From JBBROS01 sp965199595 (GTDB lineage Bacteria; Pseudomonadota; Alphaproteobacteria; Acetobacterales; Acetobacteraceae): 64,000 nt of DNA. A program made the position numbers and the translations under genes. Location: NCBI GenBank assembly GCA_965199595.1, contig OZ241182.1, positions 1,798,001-1,862,000 of the forward strand, written 5' to 3'. The notes beneath the pieces were generated by a model. The model had not been told where the DNA came from, ran no database searches, and worked only from the letters and a program-made list of their open reading frames with translations. This document shows, in pieces, positions 25,688 to 34,576 of this stretch (positions within the stretch are counted from its first letter, which is position 1; every line of letters begins with the position of its first letter).

Positions 25688-26902
25688 ATGAAGGAAGCCC
25701 TCCGCGACGCTGCCCTCCTCGCTCGCGCCGCCGGAGATCCGGGCGGCGCGGTGCGGGCCTGGCGCGCGATGCTGGTTGAGGCGCCGGATGACTGGCGGAT
25801 TGCGCTGGAGCTGAAGCGGGACCTGAAGGCCGGGCACCATTATCCCGACAGCGACCCGCGGTTCCGCCGGGCCGCCCGCTCCCTGCCGGACGATGCCTGG
25901 CTGGAGCACTACGCCGGCCTGTATGCGTTCCATGGATCGGACCTCGCCGCCATCGATGCCCGCGCCTGGGCGTTGCTGGCTCGGCGGCCGGACGAGGCGC
26001 GGCTCTGGGCCATCCGCGGCGATGTCGCCCGGCAGCGCCGCGACTGGCCCGGTGCCGCCAAGGCCTTCGCCACCGCGCTCCGGCTCGATCCCGGTCTGCC
26101 GGAGATCGCGGAGCGGGCGGCGGATGCGCGCCTCTATGCCCGCCTGGCCGCGGCGGCCTGGAGCGACGGCGGTTTGAGCTACGAGATCGCCGTGCTGAAC
26201 CTCGACCGGAACCCGGAGCGCCTGACGGAGATCGACCGGCACTTCGCCAACAGCGCCGCCATGCGCCATCGCCAGCCCGGCATCGAGGGTTCTCGCCTCT
26301 CGACCGCCGCGGTGCAGCGCCTGACCGGCGACCGCGACGCGCCCCGCGGCACGCTGGGCTGCTTCCTCAGCCACGCCGCGGCCTGGGAGGCGCTGCTCGC
26401 CAGCGATGCGCCGTGCCTGCTGGTCATCGAGGACGACGTGATCCCGCTGCTGGACCTGCCGGACACGCTCGGCAGCTTCGGGTTGCCGGAAGGCTGGGAG
26501 CTGGTGTTCGTCAACGACCGGATGACGCCGCGCCGGAACGCCGATGCCGCGCACGGCTTCACCGCGACGCCGCTATCCACCGTGATGCGCCGCTTCCACC
26601 CCGAGGCCAATGCCCCGGGCGGCGACGGCTACCTGATCACCCGCGGCGCCGCAGCCAAGCTGCTGGACTGGACCGCCCGGGATGGCTTCGCGCATGATGT
26701 CGACTGGCGCCTGCTCGCCTATGCCCTGAGCGGCCCCGCCATTGCCGCGATGCCGACGCACAGCCTGGCCCGGCGGGCGCTCGACCGGCTGAGCGCCCAG
26801 ATACCGCGCACCGGCCGCCTCGATGCCTATGTGCTGCATCCCGCGCTGATCCGGACCGTGGGCGTGAGCAGCGACCGGGAGGACGTGAACCGGGGCGAGT
26901 GA
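25688..26902 (+). CDS. GT25-family glycosyltransferase with TPR-like N-terminus
   Basis: A 404-residue protein. Residues 1-150 form alanine-rich TPR-like helices (for example ARQRRDWPGAAKAFATAL). From about 165 the GT25 (LPS glycosyltransferase) domain begins with YEIAVLNLDRNPERL, then TLGCFLSHAAAWEALL and the metal-binding LLVIEDDVIPL. GT25 enzymes transfer galactose or glucose in LPS or to collagen. The two-domain arrangement suggests a partner-binding N-terminus. The ribosome binding site is weak. Confidence 0.8.
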   Translation: MKEALRDAALLARAAGDPGGAVRAWRAMLVEAPDDWRIALELKRDLKAGHHYPDSDPRFRRAARSLPDDAWLEHYAGLYAFHGSDLAAIDARAWALLARRPDEARLWAIRGDVARQRRDWPGAAKAFATALRLDPGLPEIAERAADARLYARLAAAAWSDGGLSYEIAVLNLDRNPERLTEIDRHFANSAAMRHRQPGIEGSRLSTAAVQRLTGDRDAPRGTLGCFLSHAAAWEALLASDAPCLLVIEDDVIPLLDLPDTLGSFGLPEGWELVFVNDRMTPRRNADAAHGFTATPLSTVMRRFHPEANAPGGDGYLITRGAAAKLLDWTARDGFAHDVDWRLLAYALSGPAIAAMPTHSLARRALDRLSAQIPRTGRLDAYVLHPALIRTVGVSSDREDVNRGE

Positions 26903-26936
26903 CGGCGCCCTTTACGCCCAGGCCACCCGGCACCAT

Positions 26937-26954
26937 CCTTCCCGCAAGGGAAGG
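26937..26954 (+). promoter_or_regulatory. Hairpin just upstream of the flavoprotein start
   Basis: CCTTCCC (26937-26943) and GGGAAGG (26948-26954) pair perfectly around GCAA, a stable tetraloop. The downstream arm contains the purine-rich AAGGGAAGGGG that would serve as ribosome binding site for the gene at 26964. It could therefore limit translation, or act as a terminator for the upstream gene. Confidence 0.4.
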
Positions 26955-26963
26955 GGCGCGCCA

Positions 26964-28085
26964 ATGCCGGAGAAGGTGGAGTGTGTGGTCATCGGCGCGG
27001 GTGTGGTGGGGCTCGCCACCGCGCGCGCCCTGGCGCTGGCGGGGCGGGAGGTTTGGCTGCTGGAGTCCGGACCGGGCATCGGCGGCGGGGTCAGCTCCCG
27101 CAACTCCGAGGTGATCCACGCCGGCATCTACTACCCGACGGGCAGCCTGAAGGCGCGCTTCTGCGTGGACGGCAAGGCGATGCTCTACGACTACTGCGGT
27201 GAGCGCGGCATCCCGCACAAGCGGCTCGGCAAGCTCATCGTCGCCAGCGACGAGGCCGAGGTCGCAACGCTCGGCGCCATCCGGGCCAAGGCGGCGCAGA
27301 ACGGCGTCGATGACCTGGTCGTGCTGACCCAGGCCGAGATCGGCGAGATGGAGCCCGCGCTGCGGGTGGCCGGTGCGCTGTTCTCGCCCAGCACCGGCAT
27401 CATCGACAGCCACGCGCTGATGCTCTCGCTGCAGGGTGACATCGAGAATGCCGGCGGGGCCGTGGTGGTGCACGCCCCGGTGCTGGGCGGTGCGGTGCAG
27501 CCCGGCGGCGCCGTCCTGTTGCAGATCGGCGGCGCCGAACCGATGGAGCTGGAATGCGAGGTGCTGGTGAACGCCGTGGGCCTGCATGCGCCGGACCTGG
27601 CGCGCACCATTGCCGGCATCCCGCCCACCACCATCCCGCAGTCGCATCTGTGCAAGGGCAGCTATTACGCGCTGCAGGGCCGCGCGCCCTTCACCCACCT
27701 GGTTTATCCCGTGCCGGAAAAGGCCGGTCTCGGCGTCCACCTCACCATCGACCTTGGCGGGCAGGCGCGGTTCGGGCCTGACGTGGAATGGACCACGACC
27801 GAGAACTACGATGTGGATATCTCGCGCGCGGCCGGGTTCTATGCCGCGATTAGGCGCTATTGGCCCGGCCTGCCGGATGAGGCGCTGGCGCCGGGCTATG
27901 CCGGGATCCGCCCCAAGATCTCCGGCCCCACGGACCCGGCCGCGGACTTCCTGGTCTCCGGCCCGGCGGAACACGGGATCGGCGGACTGGTGAACCTGTT
28001 CGGGATCGAGAGCCCCGGCCTCACCGCGTCGCTGGCGATCGGCGCTCATGTCGCGGCGATCATCAACCGCTCCAACGCGGCGTAG
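26964..28085 (+). CDS. FAD-dependent oxidoreductase, L-2-hydroxyglutarate oxidase-like
   Basis: A 373-residue DAO-superfamily flavoprotein. The FAD-binding VIGAGVVGLATARALA is at residues 8-23, and SSRNSEVIHAGIYYP (about 44-58) is characteristic of the L2HGDH/LhgO group. The C-terminus has GIRPKISGP and GLVNLFGIESPGLTASLA. The reaction expected is oxidation of L-2-hydroxyglutarate to 2-oxoglutarate with electrons passed to oxygen or quinone. Other 2-hydroxyacids are possible. Confidence 0.85.
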   Translation: MPEKVECVVIGAGVVGLATARALALAGREVWLLESGPGIGGGVSSRNSEVIHAGIYYPTGSLKARFCVDGKAMLYDYCGERGIPHKRLGKLIVASDEAEVATLGAIRAKAAQNGVDDLVVLTQAEIGEMEPALRVAGALFSPSTGIIDSHALMLSLQGDIENAGGAVVVHAPVLGGAVQPGGAVLLQIGGAEPMELECEVLVNAVGLHAPDLARTIAGIPPTTIPQSHLCKGSYYALQGRAPFTHLVYPVPEKAGLGVHLTIDLGGQARFGPDVEWTTTENYDVDISRAAGFYAAIRRYWPGLPDEALAPGYAGIRPKISGPTDPAADFLVSGPAEHGIGGLVNLFGIESPGLTASLAIGAHVAAIINRSNAA

Positions 28086-28102
28086 GACCACGGGCAGCAG
28101 AA

Positions 28103-28128
28103 GGGCGGCACCCTCTCGGATGCCGCCC
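28103..28128. terminator. Bidirectional terminator between convergent genes
   Basis: GGGCGGCA and TGCCGCCC form a perfect 8-base stem with a 10-base loop, 18 bases after the flavoprotein stop and 27 bases from the katG stop. Its position between convergent genes supports termination in both directions. Confidence 0.6.
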
Positions 28129-28154
28129 CGGCTTAGGCCCGCTTCAGTCGTAGA

Positions 28155-30356
28155 TCACGCGATGTCGTAGCGATCGGCGTCCATCACCTTGTTCCAGGCC
28201 AAGACGAAGTCCTTGACGAACTTGGTCTGCGCCTTGGGAGACCCATAGACCTCGGCCAGCGCCCGCATCTGCGAGTGCGACCCGAAGATCAGGTCGACGC
28301 GGGTGGCGGACCACTTCACCTCCTTGGTGCGGCGGTCCCGGCCCTCATAGGCGTTGTCCGTCCCGGTCGGCATCCACTCCAGGCCCATATCGAGCAGGTT
28401 GACGAAGAAGTCGTTCGTCAGCTTGCCCGGGCGCTGCGTGAACACGCCGTGCTTGGAGTCGTTGGTGTTGGTGCCCAGCACCCGCAGGCCGCCGACGAGC
28501 ACGGTCATCTCCGGACCCGAAAGGCGCAGCAGCTCCGCACGGTCCACCAGCGCCTCTTCCGGGGCCATGAACTGGTTGCGCTCATAGTGGTTGCGGAACG
28601 CATCCGACGTCGGCTCCAGCGGCGCGAACGACTCGGCGTCGGTCTGTTCCTGCGACGCATCCATGCGGCCCGGCGTGAACGGAACCTTGATCTCGGTCCC
28701 TGCCTCCTTCGCGGCCTGCTCGATCGCGGCGGCACCGCCGAGAACGATCAGGTCGGCCAGGGAGACCTTCATGCCGCCCGCGGCCGAAGCGTTGAACGCG
28801 GTCTGCACCGCCTCCAGCTTCTGCAGCACGGCCGCCAGCTCGGGCGGGTTGTTCACCGGCCAGTCCTTCTGCGGCGACAGGCGGATGCGGGCGCCGTTGG
28901 CACCGCCCCGCTTGTCGGAGAAGCGGAAGGTCGAGGCCGAGGCCCAGGCGGTGCTGACCAGCTGCGCCACCGTGAGGCCGCTGGCGAGCAGCTTGCCCTT
29001 CAGCGCCGCAATCTCCGCCTCGCCGATCACGGGGTGATCGACGGCCGGGATGCGGTCCTGCCAGATCAGCGGCTCCTGCGGCACGAGCGGCCCGAGATAT
29101 CGCTGCACCGGACCCATGTCGCGGTGGGTGAGCTTGAACCAGGCGCGGGCGAAGGCGTCGGCGAACTGGTCGGGGTTCTCGTGGAAGCGGCGCGAGATCT
29201 TCTCGTAGGCCGGGTCCGCGATCATCGCGAGGTCCGAGGTCAGCATGGTGGGGAGATGCTTCTTCGACGGGTCGAAGGCGTCCGGGATGGTCGCTTCGGC
29301 GTTCTTGGCCTGCCACTGCAGGGCGCCGGCCGGGCTCTTGGTCAGCTCCCACTCATACTTGAACAGGTGCTCGAAATAGTCGTTGCTCCACTGGGTCGGC
29401 GTCGTGGTCCAGGTGACTTCGGGGCCGCCGGTGATGGCGTCCTTGCCGTGTCCGGTGCCGTGCTTGCTGCGCCAGCCGAGGCCCTGGTCCTCGATGACGC
29501 TGCCCTCGGGCTCCGCGCCCACGAAGGACGGGTCACCGGCGCCGTGCGTCTTGCCGAAGGTGTGTCCGCCGGCGATCAGCGCCACGGTCTCCTCGTCGTT
29601 CATCGCCATGCGGGCAAAGGTCGCGCGGATGTCGTGGGCCGAGCCCAGCGCGTCCGGCTTTCCGTTCGGTCCTTCCGGGTTGACGTAGATCAGGCCCATC
29701 TGCACGGCGCCAAGGTTGTCCTGCAGCTGACGCTCGCCGCTATAGCGCTCATCGCCCAACCAGGTGCCCTCGGGTCCCCAGAACAGCTCCTCCGGCTCCC
29801 ACGTGTCGGCCCGGCCGCCGGCGAAGCCGAAGGTCTTGAAGCCCATGGACTCCAGGGCGACGTTGCCGGCCAGCACGTAGAGGTCGGCCCAGGACAGGTT
29901 GTCGCCGTACTTCTGCTTGACCGGCCACAGCAGGCGGCGCGCCTTGTCGAGGTTCGCGTTGTCCGGCCAGCTGTTCAGCGGGGCGAAGCGCTGCTGCCCG
30001 CCGCCGGCGCCGCCCCGGCCGTCCATGGTGCGATAGGTGCCGGCGCTGTGCCAGGCCAGACGCACGAACAGGCCGCCGTAATGGCCGAAATCCGCCGGCC
30101 ACCAGTCCTGCGAATCCGTCATCAGGGCGTGCAGGTCCTGGATCACCGCGTGGAGGTCCAGCTCCTTGAAGGCCTCGGCGTAGTCGAACGCCTCGCCCAT
30201 CGGGTTGGCACGCGGCGAGTGCTGCGACAAGGTGGCGAGGCTGAGGTGATCCGGCCACCAGTCGCGGTTGGTGCGCCGGCTGGTCCGTGTCTTGGCGTCG
30301 CCGCCATGTGCCACCGGGCATCCGCCGGACGCTGGCTTGTCGGTCATCCCATCCAT
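28155..30356 (-). CDS. katG: Catalase-peroxidase
   Basis: A 733-residue bifunctional haem enzyme destroying hydrogen peroxide. Distal residues R99, W102 and H103 lie in FVRLAWHSAGTYR, and proximal H265 in GGHTFGKTHG. The Trp-Tyr-Met crosslink needed for catalase activity is complete: W102, Y224 (LIYVNPEGPNG) and M250, with the same spacing as W107-Y229-M255 of the M. tuberculosis enzyme. The ATG at 30356 follows GGGAGAG; other ATGs 14 codons upstream or 3 downstream are less likely. oxyR lies directly upstream on the same strand. Confidence 0.96.
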   Translation of the reverse strand: MDGMTDKPASGGCPVAHGGDAKTRTSRRTNRDWWPDHLSLATLSQHSPRANPMGEAFDYAEAFKELDLHAVIQDLHALMTDSQDWWPADFGHYGGLFVRLAWHSAGTYRTMDGRGGAGGGQQRFAPLNSWPDNANLDKARRLLWPVKQKYGDNLSWADLYVLAGNVALESMGFKTFGFAGGRADTWEPEELFWGPEGTWLGDERYSGERQLQDNLGAVQMGLIYVNPEGPNGKPDALGSAHDIRATFARMAMNDEETVALIAGGHTFGKTHGAGDPSFVGAEPEGSVIEDQGLGWRSKHGTGHGKDAITGGPEVTWTTTPTQWSNDYFEHLFKYEWELTKSPAGALQWQAKNAEATIPDAFDPSKKHLPTMLTSDLAMIADPAYEKISRRFHENPDQFADAFARAWFKLTHRDMGPVQRYLGPLVPQEPLIWQDRIPAVDHPVIGEAEIAALKGKLLASGLTVAQLVSTAWASASTFRFSDKRGGANGARIRLSPQKDWPVNNPPELAAVLQKLEAVQTAFNASAAGGMKVSLADLIVLGGAAAIEQAAKEAGTEIKVPFTPGRMDASQEQTDAESFAPLEPTSDAFRNHYERNQFMAPEEALVDRAELLRLSGPEMTVLVGGLRVLGTNTNDSKHGVFTQRPGKLTNDFFVNLLDMGLEWMPTGTDNAYEGRDRRTKEVKWSATRVDLIFGSHSQMRALAEVYGSPKAQTKFVKDFVLAWNKVMDADRYDIA

Positions 30357-30473
30357 CGTGTCTCTCCCAATGCTTGGCCGACGCGCCATTGCGGCCACGT
30401 CCCCGCCTCAATCGACTGGCGCCACGATAGGCGCTTCCGGCCGTGCAGGGAAATTGATTGTCGTGTCGCGCGC

Positions 30474-30490
30474 GATCGATTGAAGCGATC
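30474..30490. promoter_or_regulatory. Candidate OxyR operator / katG promoter region
   Basis: GATCG-N7-CGATC forms a perfect dyad between oxyR and katG, overlapped by TTGA-N5-TCAA. OxyR sites are runs of spaced 7-base-gap dyads (ATAG-N7-CTAT type), so the geometry fits although the bases do not. It lies about 118 bases upstream of katG and 12 bases past the oxyR stop. Confidence 0.4.
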
Positions 30491-30501
30491 AAGCCGCCGC
30501 G

Positions 30502-31434
30502 TCAGATCTCGTGGACCGTGTCCGGCAGGTTGGCCCGGAGCAGGTCCGCGAGCAGGCGGAAGTCCTCGGTGCGCGGATGGCGGCGGCGCCACACCAGGCC
30601 GATGCGGCGGCCCACCCCGCTTTCCAGCGGGCGCGTGATGACGGCGCGGGACCGTGCCTCCGTGCAGGCCATGGCGGGGAGCAGCGTGCTGCCCAGCCCG
30701 GTCGCGACCATCTGGAAGATGGTTTCGAGGCTGGTGGCCTGGAAATCCTCCTCGGCCCCACCCTCCGCGTTCTCTCGGCCCGTGGCCCGGGTGGTGCCGC
30801 AGATCGCCAGCGCCTGGTCGCGGAGGCAGTGGCCTTCGGTGAGCAGCAGCAGGCGGCAGCGGAGCAGTTCCTCCTCCCGCACCGGGCCGCTGTTGCCGGG
30901 CTTGCGGCCCACGGCTGCGCCTTTCGGCTCCACGAACCAGAATGGCTCGTCGAACAGCGGCAGGGTGTCCAGGCGGTCGTCGTGCACCGGCAGGGCGAGG
31001 AGTGCGGCATCGAGATGGTGCGAGCCGATGCGCTCCAGCAGCAGTGCCGTGAGGTCTTCCCGCACCGTCAGCCGCAGCTTCGGATATGTGTTCCGCAGCG
31101 CCGGCACCAGCCAGGGCAGCAGGTAGGGGCCGAGCGTCGGGATCACGCCCAGGCTGAACCGGCCGGTGAGGGGGCCGGCGATGCTCTGCCCGACGCTGCC
31201 GATCGCTTCCACGTCCGCCAGCACCTGCCGGGCCCGGGCCGCGATCTCGGTGCCGATGGCGGTGGTGCTGACCGACTGGGTGGTGCGCTCGAACAGCCGC
31301 ACGCCCAGCTGCGCCTCCAGCTTCCTGATCTGCGTGCTGAGCGTGGACTGCCCGATATGGCAGGCGGCGGCGGCCCGGCCGAAATGCCGGTGATCCGCCA
31401 GCGCCACCACATAGCGCAGGTCCTGCAGGGTCAT
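30502..31434 (-). CDS. oxyR: Hydrogen-peroxide sensor OxyR (LysR family)
   Basis: A 310-residue LysR-type regulator. The N-terminal helix-turn-helix includes HFGRAAAACHIGQSTLSTQI. The redox pair is C203 and C212 in EGHCLRDQALAIC, with the same 8-residue spacing as E. coli C199/C208; disulfide formation switches it on. The neighbouring downstream gene is katG, its classic target. The gap after the GlcG-like gene is 22 bases, so it may be read with that gene. Confidence 0.93.
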   Translation of the reverse strand: MTLQDLRYVVALADHRHFGRAAAACHIGQSTLSTQIRKLEAQLGVRLFERTTQSVSTTAIGTEIAARARQVLADVEAIGSVGQSIAGPLTGRFSLGVIPTLGPYLLPWLVPALRNTYPKLRLTVREDLTALLLERIGSHHLDAALLALPVHDDRLDTLPLFDEPFWFVEPKGAAVGRKPGNSGPVREEELLRCRLLLLTEGHCLRDQALAICGTTRATGRENAEGGAEEDFQATSLETIFQMVATGLGSTLLPAMACTEARSRAVITRPLESGVGRRIGLVWRRRHPRTEDFRLLADLLRANLPDTVHEI

Positions 31435-31456
31435 GCGGGAGGGGTTGCGGGGAGGA

Positions 31457-31888
31457 TCAGCCGGTCTCGCCCACCAGGCCGGCAGCCTCGATGCCGGCCA
31501 CCGCCGCGGTCTCGTCGTTGTCCGACGTGTCGCCGCTGATGCCGACCGCGCCCAGCAGGGCGCCCGCCGCGTCCCGCAGCAGCACGCCGCCCGGCACCGG
31601 GATCATCGCGCCGCCGGCGACATGGCTCACGGCGGCGACGAAGTAGGCCTGCTCCACCGCACGCTTGGCGATGGCGCGCGAGCCCATGCCCAGCGTGAGT
31701 GCGCCATAGGCCTTGCCGTGCGCGATCTCGGCGCGCTTCAGGCTGGTGCCGTCCTCGGCCGCCAGCGCCTTGTAGGCGCCACGGGCGTCCAGCACCGCGA
31801 CCACCAGCGGCTTGAAGGAGTGCGCGCGCGCCGCGGTGAGCGCGCCGGTGACGATGGCCTGGGCCTGGGAGAGCGTGAGATCGGGCAT
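31457..31888 (-). CDS. GlcG/HbpS-like protein (DUF336)
   Basis: A 143-residue protein of the GlcG/HbpS family. Typical pieces are LTLSQAQAIVTGAL, VAVLDARGAYKALAAEDGTS, and GGVLLRD with GAVGISGDTSDNDE near the C-terminus. Some members (HbpS of Streptomyces) bind haem and respond to oxidative stress; others sit in glycolate operons. Location next to oxyR and katG favours a haem or oxidative-stress link (inference). The ATG at 31888 is preceded by CAGGAG. Confidence 0.8.
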   Translation of the reverse strand: MPDLTLSQAQAIVTGALTAARAHSFKPLVVAVLDARGAYKALAAEDGTSLKRAEIAHGKAYGALTLGMGSRAIAKRAVEQAYFVAAVSHVAGGAMIPVPGGVLLRDAAGALLGAVGISGDTSDNDETAAVAGIEAAGLVGETG

Positions 31889-32020
31889 GGTGGCTCCTGA
31901 ACGGGAATGCCCTCTCATGGTCCAGCCCGGCCTGTGCGGCAAGTCGCGCCCGGTCGGTCCAGCGGATCTGTCCAGCGGAGACGCGTTGACAGCGGGGCGG
32001 AGCAGGCGAACAGTCCGCCC

Positions 32021-32854
32021 ATGTACAACAGCCTCCATGTCGACAGACTGATCGAGCTCTGGCTGCTGGAGGATGTCGGCCACGGCGACCTCACCGCCAC
32101 GCTGATGGTGGACGCCGCGGCCGAGGCCACCTTCAACGTCAATGCCCGCGAGGCCATGGTGGTCGCGGGGATCGATGTGATGACGGCCGTGTTCCGCAAG
32201 TGGGAGCCGCGCATCACCGTCACCATCCATCGCCCGGACGGCACCCGCGTGCCTGCCAACACCCCGCTCGCCCGCATCCATGGCCCGGCGCAGGGCATCC
32301 TCACCGCCGAACGCACCGCGCTCAACATCCTGCAGCGCATGAGCGGCATCGCGACCGAGACCGCGCGGTACGTGGCGGAGATGGGCACCACCACGGCGCG
32401 GCTGGTCGATACCCGCAAGACAACGCCGGGCCTGCGCATGCTGGAGAAGCATGCGGTGCTGTGCGGCGGTGCCAGCAGCCACCGGCTGGGGCTGGATAGC
32501 GGCGTCATGCTGAAGGACAACCACATCGCCGTCTGTGGCAGCATCGGCGCCGCCGTGGCGCGGGCCCGTGCCGCGGTGCCGGTCCTGACCCGCATCGAGG
32601 TGGAGTGCGACCGGCTGGACCAGGTGGACGAGGCGCTCGCCGCCGGGGCGGACGTCATCATGCTGGACAACATGACTCTGGACGCGATGCGGGAGGCGGT
32701 GGCGCGGGTGGCGGGCCGGGTGCCGCTGGAGGCATCCGGGGGTGTGCGGTTCGAGCGCATCCGCGCCATCGCCGAGACCGGGGTGGACTACATCTCCTGC
32801 GGCCGGCTCACCCAGTCCAGCCACGCCGTCGATATCGGGTTGGACGAACCATGA
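32021..32854 (+). CDS. nadC: Nicotinate-nucleotide pyrophosphorylase (quinolinate phosphoribosyltransferase)
   Basis: A 277-residue enzyme making nicotinate mononucleotide from quinolinate and PRPP, in de novo NAD synthesis. Family motifs are EDVGHGDLTA, ILTAERTALNILQRMSGIAT, DTRKTTPGLRMLEK, GGASSHRLGL, KDNHI and IMLDNM. The ATG at 32021 gives the usual N-terminus; a TTGACA lies 35 bases upstream. nadA and nadB are not nearby. The stop overlaps the next gene (ATGA), tying nadC to an ABC importer. Confidence 0.94.
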   Translation: MYNSLHVDRLIELWLLEDVGHGDLTATLMVDAAAEATFNVNAREAMVVAGIDVMTAVFRKWEPRITVTIHRPDGTRVPANTPLARIHGPAQGILTAERTALNILQRMSGIATETARYVAEMGTTTARLVDTRKTTPGLRMLEKHAVLCGGASSHRLGLDSGVMLKDNHIAVCGSIGAAVARARAAVPVLTRIEVECDRLDQVDEALAAGADVIMLDNMTLDAMREAVARVAGRVPLEASGGVRFERIRAIAETGVDYISCGRLTQSSHAVDIGLDEP

Positions 32855-33807
32855 TGCGGCGTCGCACGCTGCTGGCCACCGCGGCCATGGCACTGCTGCC
32901 CGTCGCGGCGCGGGCGGAGGAGATCAGCGTCACGCAGTATGGCGCCAGCCTGTATGGGCTGCCCTTCACCGTGGCGCAGGCCCTGGGTGCCTTTGACAAG
33001 GCCGGCATCCACATCACCGGCTTCATGGGCTCCGGCGGCGGCGGCACCACGGTGCGCAACCTGTTCGCCAGCGAGACGCCGTATGGCGAGGTTGCAGTGG
33101 GCGCCGCCCTGGCCGCGGCGGCGGGCGGGCTGCCGGTCAGGATCGTGAACGTGGGTACCCGCAGCGTGGCGGAGGCGTCGCTGGTGACGATGCCGGGTTC
33201 GCCGGTGCAGGCGTTGAACGACATGGTGGGCAAGAAGGTGGCGCTGACCTCGCCCAAGGGGGTCAGCGAAATGCTGTTCCTGCTGGCGATGCGCACCGCC
33301 GGGCTGGACCCGGCCAGTGTCACACGGGTGTATTCCGGCGGCTACGGCCCCAGCCTGACGCTGCTGGAGCAGGGCGCGGTGAGTGCGGCCGCGCTGATCG
33401 AGCCGCTGTCCATCCAGCGCGGCGAGCGTTACCGGACCTTGCTGGCCTACAAGAGCGTGCTGCCGCCCATGACCACCTCGGTCGGCATCACGTCGCCCGC
33501 CTATGCCGCTGCCCAGCCCGGCCGGCTTCGCGCCATCATCGCGGCGCGGCGCGTTGGCGTGCGCGCCATCTATGCGGACCCGGCCGCCGCCGCCGCCATC
33601 ATGGCCCCGGCCTATGATCTGCGTCCCGAGATCGCGACCATCGCCGTCGACAACATGATCGGGCCGCGCATGTGGAGCGAAGGCGGCTTCGACCAGGTGG
33701 AGTTCAACCGCATGATCGAGGCGCTCACCCTGATCGGCCAGACCGCGCCGCCGGACTGGCAGACGCTGATCGACCGCTCCTTCCTGCCCGTGGACCTGCA
33801 GAAATAG
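32851..33807 (+). CDS. ABC importer substrate-binding protein (NMT1/TauA type)
   Basis: A 318-residue periplasmic binding protein. The signal peptide is residues 1-22 (RRRTLLATAAMALLPVAARA; a twin-arginine-like start). The mature part begins EISVTQYGASLYGLPFTVAQ and shows the two-lobe pattern of the NitT/TauT and NMT1/THI5-like family (VGKKVALTSPKGVSEMLF; GPSLTLLEQGAVSAAALI). Members bind sulfonates, nitrate, or thiamine and pyrimidine precursors; the ligand is unknown here. Coupling to nadC hints at a pyridine or pyrimidine compound, which is speculation. Confidence 0.83.
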   Translation: MMRRRTLLATAAMALLPVAARAEEISVTQYGASLYGLPFTVAQALGAFDKAGIHITGFMGSGGGGTTVRNLFASETPYGEVAVGAALAAAAGGLPVRIVNVGTRSVAEASLVTMPGSPVQALNDMVGKKVALTSPKGVSEMLFLLAMRTAGLDPASVTRVYSGGYGPSLTLLEQGAVSAAALIEPLSIQRGERYRTLLAYKSVLPPMTTSVGITSPAYAAAQPGRLRAIIAARRVGVRAIYADPAAAAAIMAPAYDLRPEIATIAVDNMIGPRMWSEGGFDQVEFNRMIEALTLIGQTAPPDWQTLIDRSFLPVDLQK

Positions 33808-33832
33808 CGGCCGCGGGCGCGCGGCGGCGTGG

Positions 33833-34576
33833 ATGATCGTCCTTCTGCGCACCCTTTTGATCGCTGCCCTCGTCGCCCTGCTTGAACTCGCCTGCCGCCT
33901 CGGCTGGATCGCGCCCACCGCCGTCATCCCGCCCAGCGCCATGGCAGCGGCGCTCTGGACCGTGCTGCGGGCCGGCACCGCCACGGCGGACGTTGCGGCC
34001 ACCGCGTTCCGTGTCTTCGCCGCAGCGGCCCTGGCAGCCGGGGCGGGGCTGCTGATCGGCCTGGTGCTGCACACGGCACCCCGGCTGCGCGCCGCGATGG
34101 AGCCGGTGCTGGCGAGCTGGAACGCGATCCCGACCGTGATGTTCTATCCCGTGCTGCTGGTGCTGTTCGGCGTGGGGTCCGGCGCCATCATCGCCATCGC
34201 CGTCATCCTGGCGGTGGTCGCCATGGTCGCGGCGACGCTGGCCGGGCTGGACCGGGTGCCGCCGGTGCTGCTGCGCACCGCCCGCGTGCTGCGGCTTGGC
34301 CCGGCGCAGACGGTGCTGCGCGTGCGCCTGCCCAGCGCCGCGCCCTATCTGTTCACAGGGTTGAAGCTGGTGGTGTCCTACGCCTTCATCGGCGTGATCG
34401 CTGCGGAGTTCATCCTGTCCGGCTCCGGCCTCGGCTATGCCATCGCCAACGCCTACAACAACTTCGACAATCGGACGATGTATGCGCTGATGCTGCTGAT
34501 CGTGCTGACCGTGACCGTGGTCAACGGCGTGCTGCAGGCGGTGGACAACCGGCTGCGGGCCCGCGTGGCGCGATGA
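33833..34576 (+). CDS. ABC importer permease (SsuC/TauC type), first copy
   Basis: A 247-residue inner-membrane permease with about six hydrophobic segments. The EAA loop that contacts the ATPase is seen as LLRTARVLRLGPAQTVLRV followed by LPSAAPYLFTGLKL. It follows the binding protein by 25 bases and overlaps the second permease by 4 bases. No ATPase gene is next to it. Confidence 0.87.
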   Translation: MIVLLRTLLIAALVALLELACRLGWIAPTAVIPPSAMAAALWTVLRAGTATADVAATAFRVFAAAALAAGAGLLIGLVLHTAPRLRAAMEPVLASWNAIPTVMFYPVLLVLFGVGSGAIIAIAVILAVVAMVAATLAGLDRVPPVLLRTARVLRLGPAQTVLRVRLPSAAPYLFTGLKLVVSYAFIGVIAAEFILSGSGLGYAIANAYNNFDNRTMYALMLLIVLTVTVVNGVLQAVDNRLRARVAR

